Below, piece by piece: positions 1-8,653 of a DNA stretch of 64,000 nucleotides. The position numbers and the translations under genes are program-made. The DNA is from PALSA-911 sp963743035 (GTDB lineage Bacteria > Pseudomonadota > Alphaproteobacteria > Acetobacterales > Acetobacteraceae): positions 620,001 through 684,000 of the forward strand of contig CAVUOB010000018.1 in the NCBI GenBank assembly GCA_963743035.1. Direction: 5' to 3'. The notes under the pieces are model-generated. The model saw only the letters and a list, made by a program, of their open reading frames with translations, did no database searches and was not told where the DNA came from. How positions within the stretch are numbered: position 1 is the stretch's first letter; every line of letters begins with the position of its first letter.

Positions 1-923
1 CAGCGCCGGAGCAGGGCCGCGTAGGGCGTCAACAGCGGAAAGAAGATCGCCGCCAGCGCCAGGTTGAAGGCGGTGTGGAACATCGCCACCGCGCGCCCGT
101 TGTCCGGGATGATCTGCACCAGCCAGGGGCTGATGACGGGCAGTGCGGCCAGCGCCGCGGCGCAGCCCAGCGCGCGGTTGATCAGGTTGCCGAGCGGCAG
201 CCGCCGGGCGGCCGGGTTGTCGCCGCTGACGCCCTCCAGCACCGGGTTGAGCGCGGTGCCGAGATTGGCCCCGAGCACCAGCGCAAAGGCGGCATGCGGC
301 GGCACCACGCCCTTCGAGGCCAGCGACATCACCAGCAGCACCACCGCGACGCTGGAATGCGCCGCCCAGGCGAGTATCGCCGCCAGCAGCATGTCGAGCA
401 CCGGCTCGGTGGAGATCGCGCCGAGGAAAAGGCGCAGGCTGGGCACGTCCTCGTACGGGGTGATGAAATCCAAGAGCTGGTGCAGCGACAGCAGCATCAG
501 GCCGAGCCCGATGGCGACGCGGCCGAGGTCGCGGGTGCGGGCCGCGTCGCTGCGGCGGAACATCAGCACCCCGGCCAGGAACAGGCAGGGGGCCAGGCCG
601 GAGACGTCGAAGGACAGCACCTGCACGATCAGCGTCGTGCCGATATTGGCGCCGAGCATGACCGCCAGCGCCGGCACCAGCTCCACCAGCCCGCCGGCGG
701 CGAAGCCGGCGACCATCAGGCCGGTCGCGGTGCTGCTCTGCAGGATCGCGGTGACACCGAGGCCGGCGAGGAAGGCCTTGAACCGGTTGCGCAGCGCCAC
801 GGCGAGGATCTGCCGCAGCCTGGGCCCGAAGCTGCGCTGGATGCCGGTCTGCACCATGCGCACGCCCCAGAGCAGCAGGGCCACGGTGCCGGCGAGGTCG
901 ATCAGGGTGATCGGAAAGTTCAT
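1..923 (-). CDS. Na+/phosphate symporter (Na/Pi cotransporter family), 3' end outside window
   Basis: This is an inner-membrane protein that probably imports inorganic phosphate with sodium. The reading frame starts with MNFPITLID at 923 and runs off the left edge. The visible ~307 residues are a string of hydrophobic helices. They contain the duplicated signature of the PF02690 family: a first half with QSSTATGLMVAGF and GANIGTT, and a second half with AHSSVAVVLLVMS and GANLGTALNP. These inverted-repeat halves with QSS motifs are diagnostic of NptA/YjbB-like transporters. Any C-terminal PhoU-like domain would lie outside the window. The upstream neighbour is divergent (isocitrate dehydrogenase), so the two do not form an operon. 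The family call is firm. The substrate is inferred from family knowledge. Confidence 0.88.
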   Translation of the reverse strand, partial: MNFPITLIDLAGTVALLLWGVRMVQTGIQRSFGPRLRQILAVALRNRFKAFLAGLGVTAILQSSTATGLMVAGFAAGGLVELVPALAVMLGANIGTTLIVQVLSFDVSGLAPCLFLAGVLMFRRSDAARTRDLGRVAIGLGLMLLSLHQLLDFITPYEDVPSLRLFLGAISTEPVLDMLLAAILAWAAHSSVAVVLLVMSLASKGVVPPHAAFALVLGANLGTALNPVLEGVSGDNPAARRLPLGNLINRALGCAAALAALPVISPWLVQIIPDNGRAVAMFHTAFNLALAAIFFPLLTPYAALLRR

Positions 924-1308
924 CGTCCAACGTCTCCCAGGTGGGATGCGGCAGGGGATGCGGCAGGGGGGATGCGGTAGGCCAGGACTCGCGTCGATCC
1001 TCCCGCGGCTTCGGTCGGGAGCCGGGCATTATGCACGAGCAAGGCGGCTCACGAAGTGCCGATCCGGCCGGCGGGATGCCGGGCGGCATGCGCAAGCCGC
1101 CGGAGAGGGGAGGGCGATGGTTCTCGTCACATACGAAATGACCCTTGCCCGCCTGCGGGGCCCGATCCGGCGGGAGCGCATCTCCCTCCTCTCAACGCCT
1201 TCCTCGCATGCGTCCGGAAAAGTGGTTGCCGCGGGTCAAGTGTGCGATGAAGCGCCGCCGTACGCCGGCACGCCGACAGGTTCAACGCGCGAGACAGAGG
1301 ATGACCCG
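924..1308. other. Intergenic region between divergent genes
   Basis: This 385-base spacer separates the Na+/Pi symporter (minus) from the isocitrate dehydrogenase (plus). It must carry both promoters, but no convincing -35/-10 pair or operator was identified. It contains a short tandem repeat next to the symporter start and GC-rich sequence. No additional gene is supported; the open frames crossing it are antisense to the symporter or 5' extensions of the dehydrogenase frame. Confidence 0.5.
944..980. repeat. Three tandem copies of a 12-bp unit
   Basis: The unit GGATGCGGCAGG occurs at 944-955 and 956-967, and once more, slightly altered and offset by two extra G, at 970-980. It lies 21 bases upstream of the Na+/Pi symporter start, inside its likely 5' leader. 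It could be a slippage-prone tract or regulator repeats; nothing else indicates function. Confidence 0.6.
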
Positions 1309-2352
1309 ATGAACAACGGACAGGCCCAGCAGAAGATCGAAGCGACCTTGATCCCGGGTGACGGCATCGGCCCCGAGATCGTCGCCGCGGTCGTGGAGAT
1401 CCTGGACGTGCTGGGTTCGCCGTTTGCCTGGGACACCCAGATTGGCGGGCTTGCCGGCATCGAGCACGGCGGGGACCCGTTGCCGAAGGCCACCCTGGAC
1501 AGCATCCGCCGCACTGGCCTGGCGCTGAAGGGCCCGCTGACCACCCCCGTGGGCGGCGGCTTCCGCTCGGTGAATGTGCGGCTGCGCGAGGAGTTCGGCC
1601 TGTACGCCAATGTGCGCCCGGTGCGCACGATGATCGAGGGCGGCCGCTACGAGAATGTCGACATCGTGCTGGTTCGCGAGAACCTGGAAGGCCTCTATGT
1701 CGCGTTCGAGCATTACATCCAGATCGACGGCGACCCGCACGCGGTGGCCTTTTCCTCGGGCATCAACACCCGCTCGGAATCGCGCAAGATCAGCGAGTTC
1801 GCCTACCAGTACGCGGTCAAGCACAAGCGCAAGAAGGTCACCATCGTCCACAAGGCGAACGTGCTGAAGGCGCTGACCGGCGTGTTCCTGGAGACCGCGC
1901 TCATGGTCGCCAAGAACTATGAAGGCGTGATCCAGACCGAGGACCGCATCGTCGATGCCTGCGCCATGCAACTCGTGCTGCATCCGGAGCGCTACGACGT
2001 GATCGTCACCACCAACCTGTTCGGCGACATCCTGTCCGACCTGATGGCAGGGCTGGTCGGCGGCCTCGGCATGGCGCCGGGCGCCAATATCGGGCCGCAT
2101 ACGGCGATCTTCGAGGCGGTGCACGGCTCCGCGCCGGATATCGCCGGCAAGGGCATCGCCAACCCGCTGGCATTGCTGCTGGCCGCGGCGCTGATGCTGG
2201 ATCACGTCGACCGGACGGCCGAGGCGGAGAAGCTGCGCACCGCGATCGACCTGGTGCTGAAGCAGGACAAGGTCCGCACGCCCGATCTCGGCGGCAAGGC
2301 GACGACGAAGGATTTTACCGGCGCCATCATCCGCCGGCTGCGCGCCGCGTAG
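1309..2352 (+). CDS. NAD-dependent isocitrate dehydrogenase (isocitrate/isopropylmalate dehydrogenase family)
   Basis: The 347-residue cytosolic enzyme oxidatively decarboxylates a beta-hydroxyacid, most likely isocitrate to 2-oxoglutarate in the TCA cycle. Seen in the sequence: the N-terminal IPGDGIGPEI nucleotide/substrate loop, the VRENLEGLY substrate motif near residue 120, the TTNLFGDILSD metal-site motif near 235, and FEAVHGSAPDIAG near 266. These are typical of the IDH3-like, NAD-using branch. Isopropylmalate dehydrogenase (LeuB) usually has a different ELTGG(I/V)YFG motif at the ENLEG position. The start at 1309 is preceded by AGAGG at a good spacing. The open frame extends far upstream, but that part is antisense to the symporter. 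Coenzyme choice is inferred. Confidence 0.85.
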   Translation: MNNGQAQQKIEATLIPGDGIGPEIVAAVVEILDVLGSPFAWDTQIGGLAGIEHGGDPLPKATLDSIRRTGLALKGPLTTPVGGGFRSVNVRLREEFGLYANVRPVRTMIEGGRYENVDIVLVRENLEGLYVAFEHYIQIDGDPHAVAFSSGINTRSESRKISEFAYQYAVKHKRKKVTIVHKANVLKALTGVFLETALMVAKNYEGVIQTEDRIVDACAMQLVLHPERYDVIVTTNLFGDILSDLMAGLVGGLGMAPGANIGPHTAIFEAVHGSAPDIAGKGIANPLALLLAAALMLDHVDRTAEAEKLRTAIDLVLKQDKVRTPDLGGKATTKDFTGAIIRRLRAA

Positions 2353-2418
2353 GTTCAGACCGCCCAGGTTTCTGGCGGCGCGGTTGACCCGCGCCGGTCC
2401 AGGGCTCGTGCAGCTTGC

Positions 2419-2438
2419 GGCGGCGGGCTGGCGCCGCC
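2419..2438. terminator. GC hairpin downstream of the dehydrogenase
   Basis: GGCGGCG and CGCCGCC pair perfectly around a 6-base loop, 67 bases after the isocitrate dehydrogenase stop. No T-run follows, so it is only a candidate terminator or transcript-stabilising hairpin. Confidence 0.3.
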
Positions 2439-2530
2439 GGAATGTGAGTTGCTTCACTGCGTCGCGCACCGCCTTGGGCGCAGGCTTTCTTTTTGATGCT
2501 GCAATAAGGGATGCAGCCAGGGAGTAAGCC

Positions 2531-3883
2531 ATGCCCGATGCGCAGGAGGCTACGCGGGAGCAGCCCCAGAACACACAGCCACAGAACGCACAGCCGATCG
2601 AGTTCACGGCCACGCCGGAATTCCAGGCCGCGGTGGTCGGCGCGAACCGGCTGCTGGACTATGCCACGAGCAAGGGCCTGTTGCCCAAGGCCGGATCCGC
2701 CACGTCCAAGGACGAGGAAGCGCTGGTCCATGACGTGATCTATGCCCAGGCGGCGACGTCTCAGCGTCTGCCGCTGAAGGCTGTCATCGACTTCTGGATG
2801 GCCTATGGACGCCTCGCCAATCTCGTGCGGCCGGTCACCGCGGCGTCGATCGAGGCCTGCAGGAACGCGTCGTTGATGGGGATGCAGATCCTGGCGGCCT
2901 TTCTGGTCGCGGCGATCATCGTGTTCTCGATCTTCCTGTTCATGAGCAACGCGACCCTGACGGACACCAACGATCTGATCGAGCGGCAGAATGCGGCGGC
3001 GCTGAAATTATGGTCGGACGTGCAGATGCTGCGAGCCAGCGCGAATTCGGAGCGCGCCGACATTCCGGCGGGCCCCGGGCGGCAGGCCGAGGCGCTGATC
3101 GCCGCGCGGGTGTTCGAGGAGATGGTGGAATTCTCCCGCAACAGCGCCTGGCTGCTGCAATCTGCCAGCCGCCTGAACGGATGGTTCACGCCGTCCTGGA
3201 TGAAGCTGAATATCGAGGATGTCACGTTCAACGGGACCAACCCGAAGAAGATGGATCATCTGAACGTTCCGCCCGAGATATCGACGGTCGACGAGATCAA
3301 GGCGGAGGCGGTCAATCAGATCAAGGCGTATCAGAGCATCCGCGACTTCGCGCTCGGCCTGTACAAGATCGACACCTTGATCTACAGCAGCCTTTCCGCC
3401 TACTTCCTGCCGACGGTTTACGCCCTGCTGGGCGCATTCCTGTACGGGTTCCGCTTCTATTCGCGTCTCATCCGCCACCAGCAATACCTCCCGTCCGCCG
3501 CGAACAGCGCCCGCTATTTCATCGCGGCGATCGCCGGCCTCGTGGTCGGCCTGTTCGGCTCCCTGCTGCCGAAGAACACCTCGCTGCCGCCGCTGTTGAT
3601 TGCCTTCCTGGTCGGCTATGCGGTGGAGGCGTTCTTCTCGCGCCTCGACGACCTGATCCGCAAGGTGAAGGACAACGTCGCGGTTGCACCGGCGCGTCCG
3701 TCGGATGCGGCCCACGCCACCGATGATGATGGCCAGGGCAGAGCTTCCATCCACGTGTTTACCGGCCGCACGCCTAACGGAGAGCCTGGCGCATCCTGGG
3801 ATCCAGCGCGTCCCGCAGCCCGTCGCCCAGCAGGTTCAGGCCAAGCACAAGCACGGAAATCACCAGCCCCGGGTACAGCGTGA
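2531..3883 (+). CDS. Unknown membrane protein with one N-terminal and a cluster of C-terminal transmembrane segments
   Basis: The 450-residue product is not recognised. It starts at ATG 2531 behind a GGGAG ribosome-binding site. The first ~110 residues are polar. A strong hydrophobic helix follows at about 117-140 (AAFLVAAIIVFSIFLFM), then a ~150-residue soluble, probably periplasmic, stretch. Three more hydrophobic segments lie at about 285-305, 325-345 and 350-367. A low-complexity Pro/Ala/Arg tail begins near residue 395. The last 110 bases overlap, in antisense, the 3' end of the permease gene at 3774-4604. The tail composition suggests that the original stop was lost and the frame overran. 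It is probably a stand-alone transcript; function is unknown. Confidence 0.6.
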   Translation: MPDAQEATREQPQNTQPQNAQPIEFTATPEFQAAVVGANRLLDYATSKGLLPKAGSATSKDEEALVHDVIYAQAATSQRLPLKAVIDFWMAYGRLANLVRPVTAASIEACRNASLMGMQILAAFLVAAIIVFSIFLFMSNATLTDTNDLIERQNAAALKLWSDVQMLRASANSERADIPAGPGRQAEALIAARVFEEMVEFSRNSAWLLQSASRLNGWFTPSWMKLNIEDVTFNGTNPKKMDHLNVPPEISTVDEIKAEAVNQIKAYQSIRDFALGLYKIDTLIYSSLSAYFLPTVYALLGAFLYGFRFYSRLIRHQQYLPSAANSARYFIAAIAGLVVGLFGSLLPKNTSLPPLLIAFLVGYAVEAFFSRLDDLIRKVKDNVAVAPARPSDAAHATDDDGQGRASIHVFTGRTPNGEPGASWDPARPAARRPAGSGQAQARKSPAPGTA

Positions 3884-4604
3884 CCCAGGGCGCCTCGACG
3901 ATCGCGTCCCGGCCATCGGCGATGATCGCGCCGAGCGTGGCCGTGGGCGGCGGCGGGCCGACGCCGACGAAGCTCAGCACCGCTTCCGCCAGCACCGCCA
4001 GCGCGAACACATAGGTCTGCTGCACGACCAGCGGCGCGACGGCGGCGGGCATGATATGGCGCAGCAACAGCCGGGCCGGGCCGGCGCCAATGGCGCGGGC
4101 CGCCTCCACATAATCCTGCGCCGCGGCCACCAGCACCGCGCCGCGCACGATCCGCGCGGTGCGCGGGGTATAGGCGATGGCCAGCGCGATCATGACGTTG
4201 ATCTCGCTGGGGCCGAGCGTGGCGGCAAGCGCGATGGCCAGCAGGATGCCGGGAAACGCCATCAGCCCGTCCATGACGCGCATCAGCCAGCCATCGAGCC
4301 TGCGCCACCAGCCTGCGGCCAGGCCGATCAGGCCGCCGGCGAGGGCCGTGACGAGCGCCACGCCCAGCCCGATGCGCAGGCTGACCCGGGCGCCCCACAG
4401 GATGCGCGACAGCACGTCGCGGCCGTAGCGGTCGGTGCCCAGCCAGTAGATGTCGTTCGGCGCGCCCAGCCGGTAGCGGTAGTTGTTGCGGACCGGATCG
4501 AACGGCGCCAGATAGCCGGCCAGGATGGCGGCGAGCGCGATCACGCTCAGGATCACGGCGCCGATCAGGAAGGATCGCCGGGCGAGAAGGGCGGCTGGAT
4601 TCAT
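3774..4604 (-). CDS. ABC transporter permease, DppC/OppC type
   Basis: This 276-residue inner-membrane permease is one of the two channel subunits of a dipeptide/oligopeptide-type importer. The N-terminal hydrophobic segment is followed by the OppC-type motif GTDRYGRDVLSRIL near residue 56. A BPD_transp_1 core follows with the cytoplasmic EAA loop (EAARAIGAG) that contacts the ATPases. The gene starts at 4604, 13 bases after the stop of the DppB-type permease, as the last gene of a three-gene operon. No ATPase gene (DppD/DppF) is adjacent, so the ATPases must be encoded elsewhere. Its 3' end overlaps the unknown membrane protein gene tail to tail. Confidence 0.9.
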   Translation of the reverse strand: MNPAALLARRSFLIGAVILSVIALAAILAGYLAPFDPVRNNYRYRLGAPNDIYWLGTDRYGRDVLSRILWGARVSLRIGLGVALVTALAGGLIGLAAGWWRRLDGWLMRVMDGLMAFPGILLAIALAATLGPSEINVMIALAIAYTPRTARIVRGAVLVAAAQDYVEAARAIGAGPARLLLRHIMPAAVAPLVVQQTYVFALAVLAEAVLSFVGVGPPPPTATLGAIIADGRDAIVEAPWVTLYPGLVISVLVLGLNLLGDGLRDALDPRMRQALR

Positions 4605-4617
4605 CCTTGGCGAAGCC

Positions 4618-5562
4618 TCATCGCTGGCGAAGCCGGGGATCGGCCCAGAGATACAGCAGGTCCACCAGCAGATTGACCAGCAGGAACACGATCGCGGTCA
4701 TCAGCAGCCCGCCCTGCAGCACCGGCCAGTCGCGGCGCAGCACCGCGCCGATGACCAGCCGGCCGACGCCGGGCAGGCTGTAGACCTGCTCGATCACCAG
4801 CGCGCCGCTCAGCGCCAGGCCGAAGCCGATGCCGATCACGGTCAGGATCGGCACCAGTGAGGCGGCGAGCACATGGCGGGCATAGACACGCGGCTCGGTC
4901 AGGCCCTTGGCGCGGGCGGTGCGGACGAAATCCATGCCCGAGACTTCCAGCGCGGCGGCGCGGGTCATGCGTGCCACCGGGCCCAGCTGGGTGAGCGCCA
5001 GGGTGCCGGCGGGCAGGATCATGCAGCGCAGCCAGCCCAGGGGATCGGCGCCCAGCGCCACGTAGCCGCCGGTGGGCAGCCAGCCGAGCTTGACGCCGAC
5101 GACCCAGATCAGCACCAGGCCGAGCCAGAAATCCGGCAGGGACAGCCCCACCAGCGCCGTGCCCATCGTCGCCTGGTCGATCCAACGACCGGATTGCGAC
5201 GCCGCCAGCAGGCCGAGCGGCACGCCCGCCGCGCAGGCCAGTGCCAGTGACAGGAAAGCCAGCGACAGCGTCACCGGCAGGCGTTCGAGAATGGCCGCCA
5301 TCACGCTCTGGTTCAGCAGCACGGAGCGGCCGAGATCGGCGTGCAGCAGGCCGCCGTACCATTGCGCCATCCGCGCCAGCGGCGGCAGGTCCAGCCCGAG
5401 CTCGTGGCGCAGGCGGGCCACGTCGGCGGGTGTGGCGGACATGCCCAGCATTTCCGCCGCCATGTCGCCGGGGACCAGCAGGGTCAGGCCGAAGGCGACC
5501 AGCGAGATCACCAGCAGGACGGGCAGCGCCGCCAGCAGGCGCAGGGCGATCAGGCGCAGCAA
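4618..5562 (-). CDS. ABC transporter permease, DppB/OppB type
   Basis: The 314-residue permease is the DppB/OppB-like partner of the next gene. The N-terminal helix (ALRLLAALPVLLVISLVAFGL) and the OppB-type start of the protein are typical. It also has the PGDMAAE motif near residue 32 and a BPD_transp_1 core with FVRTARAKGLTE as the EAA loop. The start is inferred as TTG at 5562; no ATG is available near the N-terminus and no strong ribosome-binding site is seen. Translation probably depends on coupling to the binding-protein gene, whose stop is 13 bases upstream. The family is certain; the substrate (peptide, nickel, glutathione or sugar oligomer) is not readable. Confidence 0.9.
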   Translation of the reverse strand: MLRLIALRLLAALPVLLVISLVAFGLTLLVPGDMAAEMLGMSATPADVARLRHELGLDLPPLARMAQWYGGLLHADLGRSVLLNQSVMAAILERLPVTLSLAFLSLALACAAGVPLGLLAASQSGRWIDQATMGTALVGLSLPDFWLGLVLIWVVGVKLGWLPTGGYVALGADPLGWLRCMILPAGTLALTQLGPVARMTRAAALEVSGMDFVRTARAKGLTEPRVYARHVLAASLVPILTVIGIGFGLALSGALVIEQVYSLPGVGRLVIGAVLRRDWPVLQGGLLMTAIVFLLVNLLVDLLYLWADPRLRQR

Positions 5563-5575
5563 CGCGCGCGCCCGT

Positions 5576-7144
5576 TCAGGCGAACCAGCAATCCCACATG
5601 CGCGGAATGCGGTACGGCGCGTAGTTCATCACATTGGCCCGCGTCGCCTGGATGATGCCGACATCGCCGACCTTGATGGCGATTGCCTGGTCGTAGACGC
5701 GGTCCTGGAACTGCTTCACCGCCGCGCGGCGGTCTTCCAGCTTCAGCTCCGAGGCCAGCCTGGCATTGGCGTCCTCGATCACCGGATCCTGCTTGATCTG
5801 CACCGTCTGCTTGCCGGCGAAGAAGCCCACCACGTTGTACGGCCCCTCATAGGGCTCGATCCCCATCATCAGCGGCCAGAGGTTCCAGCCCTCCGGCTTC
5901 GAGCGCGTGGCCATCACCGTGGGCCAGTCCATGACCGACAGTTTCACCTTCATGCCGATGGCGCGCAGCTGCTCGCCGGCGACGGTGGCGGCGTCGAGAT
6001 GGGGCTTGAAGCTGCTGTCGGCGATGATCTGCAATTCCTCGCCGTGGTAGCCGGCCGCCTGCAGGTTCTGTTTCGCCCGGGCCGGGTCCTGCTTGAAACG
6101 ATCGAGGCCGTCCACGCCCGGATAGTAGTTGGTGCCGGGATATTGCCAGGCGGGGTCCATGCGGTACAGCCCATCCGTGGCGATGGCCATGATCTCCTCC
6201 AGGTCCAGCGCCGATTGCACCGCGCGGCGCAATTCGACATTGGCGGTCAGGCCCCAGTTGTTGTTCATCATCAGGGTCATGAACGCCCAGGGCAGCATGG
6301 GGTAGGTCTTGATGTTGGCATCGTCCTTCAGCCGCCTGGCGGCGGCGACGTCCAGCGCCTCCAGCACCTGCAATTCGCCGGTCTGCAGCCCCGCGGTGCG
6401 GGCGCCGCCTTCCGGCATGAAGCGGAAGGTGACGCTGTCGAAATACGGCGTCTTGCGGCCGGTGAAGCCGTCACGTTTGTCGTAGGCGGTGTTGGCCACG
6501 TAGTCGTCGTTGCGCGCCAGTTTTACGTGGCTGTCGGGGCGGTATTCGACGAAGCGGAACGGGCCGGTGCCGATCATCGGCGCCTGGCCGGCGGGCCTGG
6601 CGCATTCCTCCTCGGGCATGATCACGAAGGGCGCGCGGGGGCTGCTGATCGCTTCCAGCAGGCCCGGGAAAATGCGGTTCAGCTTCAGCACCAGGGTTTT
6701 GGAATCCGGCGTCTCGAATGCCGCCACCGGCTTCAGCACGTCGGCGGAGCCGCCGACGCGGGCATAGCGCTCCATGCTCGCCTTCGCGTCCGCGGCGGTC
6801 ATGGTCTTGCCGTTGTGGAACTTCACGCCGGTGCGGATGGGGATGCGGTAGGTCAGCCCGTCGGCGGCCATGTCGATGCCTTCGGCGAGTTCGGGCTTCG
6901 GGTTGCTGACCTCGTCGCGGGTGAACAGGGATTCGTAGACATGCAGCGTGATGTTGCGACTGGCCTGCGCCGTGGTGGTCTGGGCGTCCAGCGTTGGCGG
7001 CTGCGCCTGCTGCGCCATGACCAGATCGCCGCCCCGGCGGCCCTCGTTCCCGGCCGATTGCGCCCCCGCGGACTGGACGATGGCGGGCATCGGCAACGCG
7101 GTCGCGGCCAGCAGGCCGGCGTTGAAGCTGCGGCGGCGGATCAT
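5576..7144 (-). CDS. ABC transporter substrate-binding protein, family 5 (DppA/OppA type)
   Basis: The 522-residue periplasmic receptor feeds the two permeases encoded just downstream. The start at 7144 is set by AAGGAG eight bases upstream and by the RRRSF signal-peptide beginning; the frame is open further upstream but without support. The N-terminus (RRRSFNAGLLAATALPMPAI) looks like a Tat or Sec signal ending near residue 30. The mature part shows the SBP_bac_5 pattern: PPTLDAQTTTAQASRNI, then YEPLFT-like YESLFTRDE, then LAEGIDMAADGLTYRIPIR with the K(F/L)HNGK motif. The gene is first in its operon and divergent from the class II aldolase gene (118-base gap), hinting at a shared substrate pathway. 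Confidence 0.9.
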   Translation of the reverse strand: MIRRRSFNAGLLAATALPMPAIVQSAGAQSAGNEGRRGGDLVMAQQAQPPTLDAQTTTAQASRNITLHVYESLFTRDEVSNPKPELAEGIDMAADGLTYRIPIRTGVKFHNGKTMTAADAKASMERYARVGGSADVLKPVAAFETPDSKTLVLKLNRIFPGLLEAISSPRAPFVIMPEEECARPAGQAPMIGTGPFRFVEYRPDSHVKLARNDDYVANTAYDKRDGFTGRKTPYFDSVTFRFMPEGGARTAGLQTGELQVLEALDVAAARRLKDDANIKTYPMLPWAFMTLMMNNNWGLTANVELRRAVQSALDLEEIMAIATDGLYRMDPAWQYPGTNYYPGVDGLDRFKQDPARAKQNLQAAGYHGEELQIIADSSFKPHLDAATVAGEQLRAIGMKVKLSVMDWPTVMATRSKPEGWNLWPLMMGIEPYEGPYNVVGFFAGKQTVQIKQDPVIEDANARLASELKLEDRRAAVKQFQDRVYDQAIAIKVGDVGIIQATRANVMNYAPYRIPRMWDCWFA

Positions 7145-7262
7145 GCCCGGTCTCCTTGCGAGATTGGCCCCGGGCCAATGCTGCGGTGTTGCCGCGGGTC
7201 TTGGCAAGCGGCTTGTTGCGGCGCAGATTTGACCCGAATTCCGGCAGCGGAGGTTGCAAGCG

Positions 7263-8036
7263 ATGGTTGCACTGGTAGAGACCCTGTCCTCCACCGAAGC
7301 CGAGCAGGAAGAATGGCGGCTGCGCTGCGACATGGCGGCGGTGTTCCGCATCGCCGCCCGGCATGGCTGGAACGAGCAGATCGGCAACCATAATTCCCTG
7401 ATGCTGCCGCAACGCCGGCCGGACGAGCCGCCGCGCTTCCTGATCAATCCGCGCGGCTATCTGTTCCAGGAACTGACCGCGAGTTCGCTGATCGTCTGCG
7501 ACCTCGATGGGCAGGTGCTGCGCGGCACCGGCGAGCTGCGCAAGGTGGCCTTCCACATCCATGCGCGCATCCATATGCGCCGCCCCGAGGCGGCCTGCGT
7601 GATGCACGTGCACCCGCAATATCTGACCGCGCTGGCGCTGCTGGAGGAACCGGCGCTGGCATTGGCGCATCACAACAATCTGCTGCTGAACGACCGCGTG
7701 GTGATCGACCTCGAAGGCGACCAGCCGGTCGGCGACAACGAGGAGGGCGACCGCATCGCCGATCTGATGGCGGGCAAGAGCATCATGGTGATGGGCGGGC
7801 ACGGCGTGACCGTGGTCGGGCCCAGCGTGCACGACGCGTTCGACGAGCTGTTCATCGCCGAGCGGACCTGCATGTACCAGATCACCGCCATGTCCACCGG
7901 CCAGAAATTGCGCAAGCTGCCGGAGCGGCTGCGCCGGGGCTGGAACGGACCCTGGGGCGAGAAGGTGGACGCCAGGCTGCATCTGGACGCCTGGCGGCGC
8001 GTGCTGGATCGCGAGGAGCCGGAATATGCGACCTGA
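7263..8036 (+). CDS. Class II aldolase/adducin family protein
   Basis: The 257-residue protein belongs to the zinc-dependent class II aldolase/adducin fold, which includes L-fuculose-phosphate aldolase, ribulose-5-phosphate epimerase and several decarboxylase/aldolase-like enzymes. Seen in the sequence: the glycine/Asn substrate loop near residue 40 (IGNHNSLML), the metal-binding CVMHVHPQYLTAL near 115, and the second His pair region MVMGGHGVTVVG near 177. ATG 7263 is chosen because GGAGG stands nine bases upstream; a TTG at 7254 would overlap that site. It is divergent from the peptide-type importer. The exact reaction is not predictable; many homologues in this lineage act on sugars or hydroxy acids taken up by neighbouring transporters. 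Confidence 0.85.
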   Translation: MVALVETLSSTEAEQEEWRLRCDMAAVFRIAARHGWNEQIGNHNSLMLPQRRPDEPPRFLINPRGYLFQELTASSLIVCDLDGQVLRGTGELRKVAFHIHARIHMRRPEAACVMHVHPQYLTALALLEEPALALAHHNNLLLNDRVVIDLEGDQPVGDNEEGDRIADLMAGKSIMVMGGHGVTVVGPSVHDAFDELFIAERTCMYQITAMSTGQKLRKLPERLRRGWNGPWGEKVDARLHLDAWRRVLDREEPEYAT

Positions 8037-8145
8037 CCAGGAAGCCCTCGGCCCTCAGGGCGGTTTGACACAGGGTCTTTGGATCCATCATTGTTTGCCG
8101 GCATGCACGTATCGAAACGGCGCATGATTTCATTCGGGGAATTTC

Positions 8146-8496
8146 ATGCGATTTGCAACAATTTCCGTCGGCGTCCTGTTTGCCGCGCTGGCCGCGGTCC
8201 CTGCTGGAGCCGAGGTACCCAACTCGATCACGTCATTGCTGGGGCCGTCCGTCGGCTACCTCCTCGGGCAAAGCGATCTGTGCCAGTGGGATCTGACCGA
8301 CAGGATCGAAAAGACCTACAAGGCCAGTTTCCAGGCCATCGGCATGACGCCGGCCCAGCAAACAGCCGCGTGGGCGCAGGCTAAAGCCCGCCGGAACGGT
8401 CTCAACGGCATGCCCGCCGCAGCCAAGGAGCGAATGAAAGCGGATACCTGCACACCCGAATTCCGCGCGCGTATCGAGCAGAACCTCCGCGATTAG
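8146..8496 (+). CDS. Small secreted protein of unknown function
   Basis: The 116-residue product has a clear Sec signal peptide (MRFATISVGVLFAALAAVPAGA, cleavage near residue 22) and two Cys, in LCQWD and TCTPEF, that could form a disulfide in the periplasm. A GGGGA element precedes the ATG. It stands alone between the class II aldolase and the convergent TetR gene. The family is not recognised. Confidence 0.6.
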   Translation: MRFATISVGVLFAALAAVPAGAEVPNSITSLLGPSVGYLLGQSDLCQWDLTDRIEKTYKASFQAIGMTPAQQTAAWAQAKARRNGLNGMPAAAKERMKADTCTPEFRARIEQNLRD

Positions 8497-8653
8497 CCGC
8501 GTTGCCGAAGACCGATCGGATGCTGGCGGAACAGATAACCTTGGAACTGAAACCATCCGCCCACCCGCCGGCGGATACCTTCCCCGGCACATGCCGGTGA
8601 GCCTGGGGCAGGGGAAAGCGTAGCCCCAACAGGCTTGGCCCCAATCTGGCGGA

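Noticed and set aside
75..980. Long plus-strand open frame (301 codons)
   Set aside because: It is antisense to the Na+/Pi symporter, is rich in Gln/Arg/His as expected from high-GC shadow frames, and has no family features.
64..1308. Upstream extension of the isocitrate dehydrogenase frame to 762 codons
   Set aside because: The added part is antisense to the symporter and low-complexity; the enzyme starts at 1309 with its own ribosome-binding site.
5072..7393. 773-codon plus-strand open frame
   Set aside because: Antisense to the peptide-type binding protein and permease genes, which have clear family motifs; the open frame is a GC-bias effect.
8560..8650. Another copy of the GC-rich hairpin repeat near the TetR stop
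   Set aside because: It shares GGGGC-type runs but not the GGGTTTAGGCC start or the order of hairpins; similarity is probably compositional.
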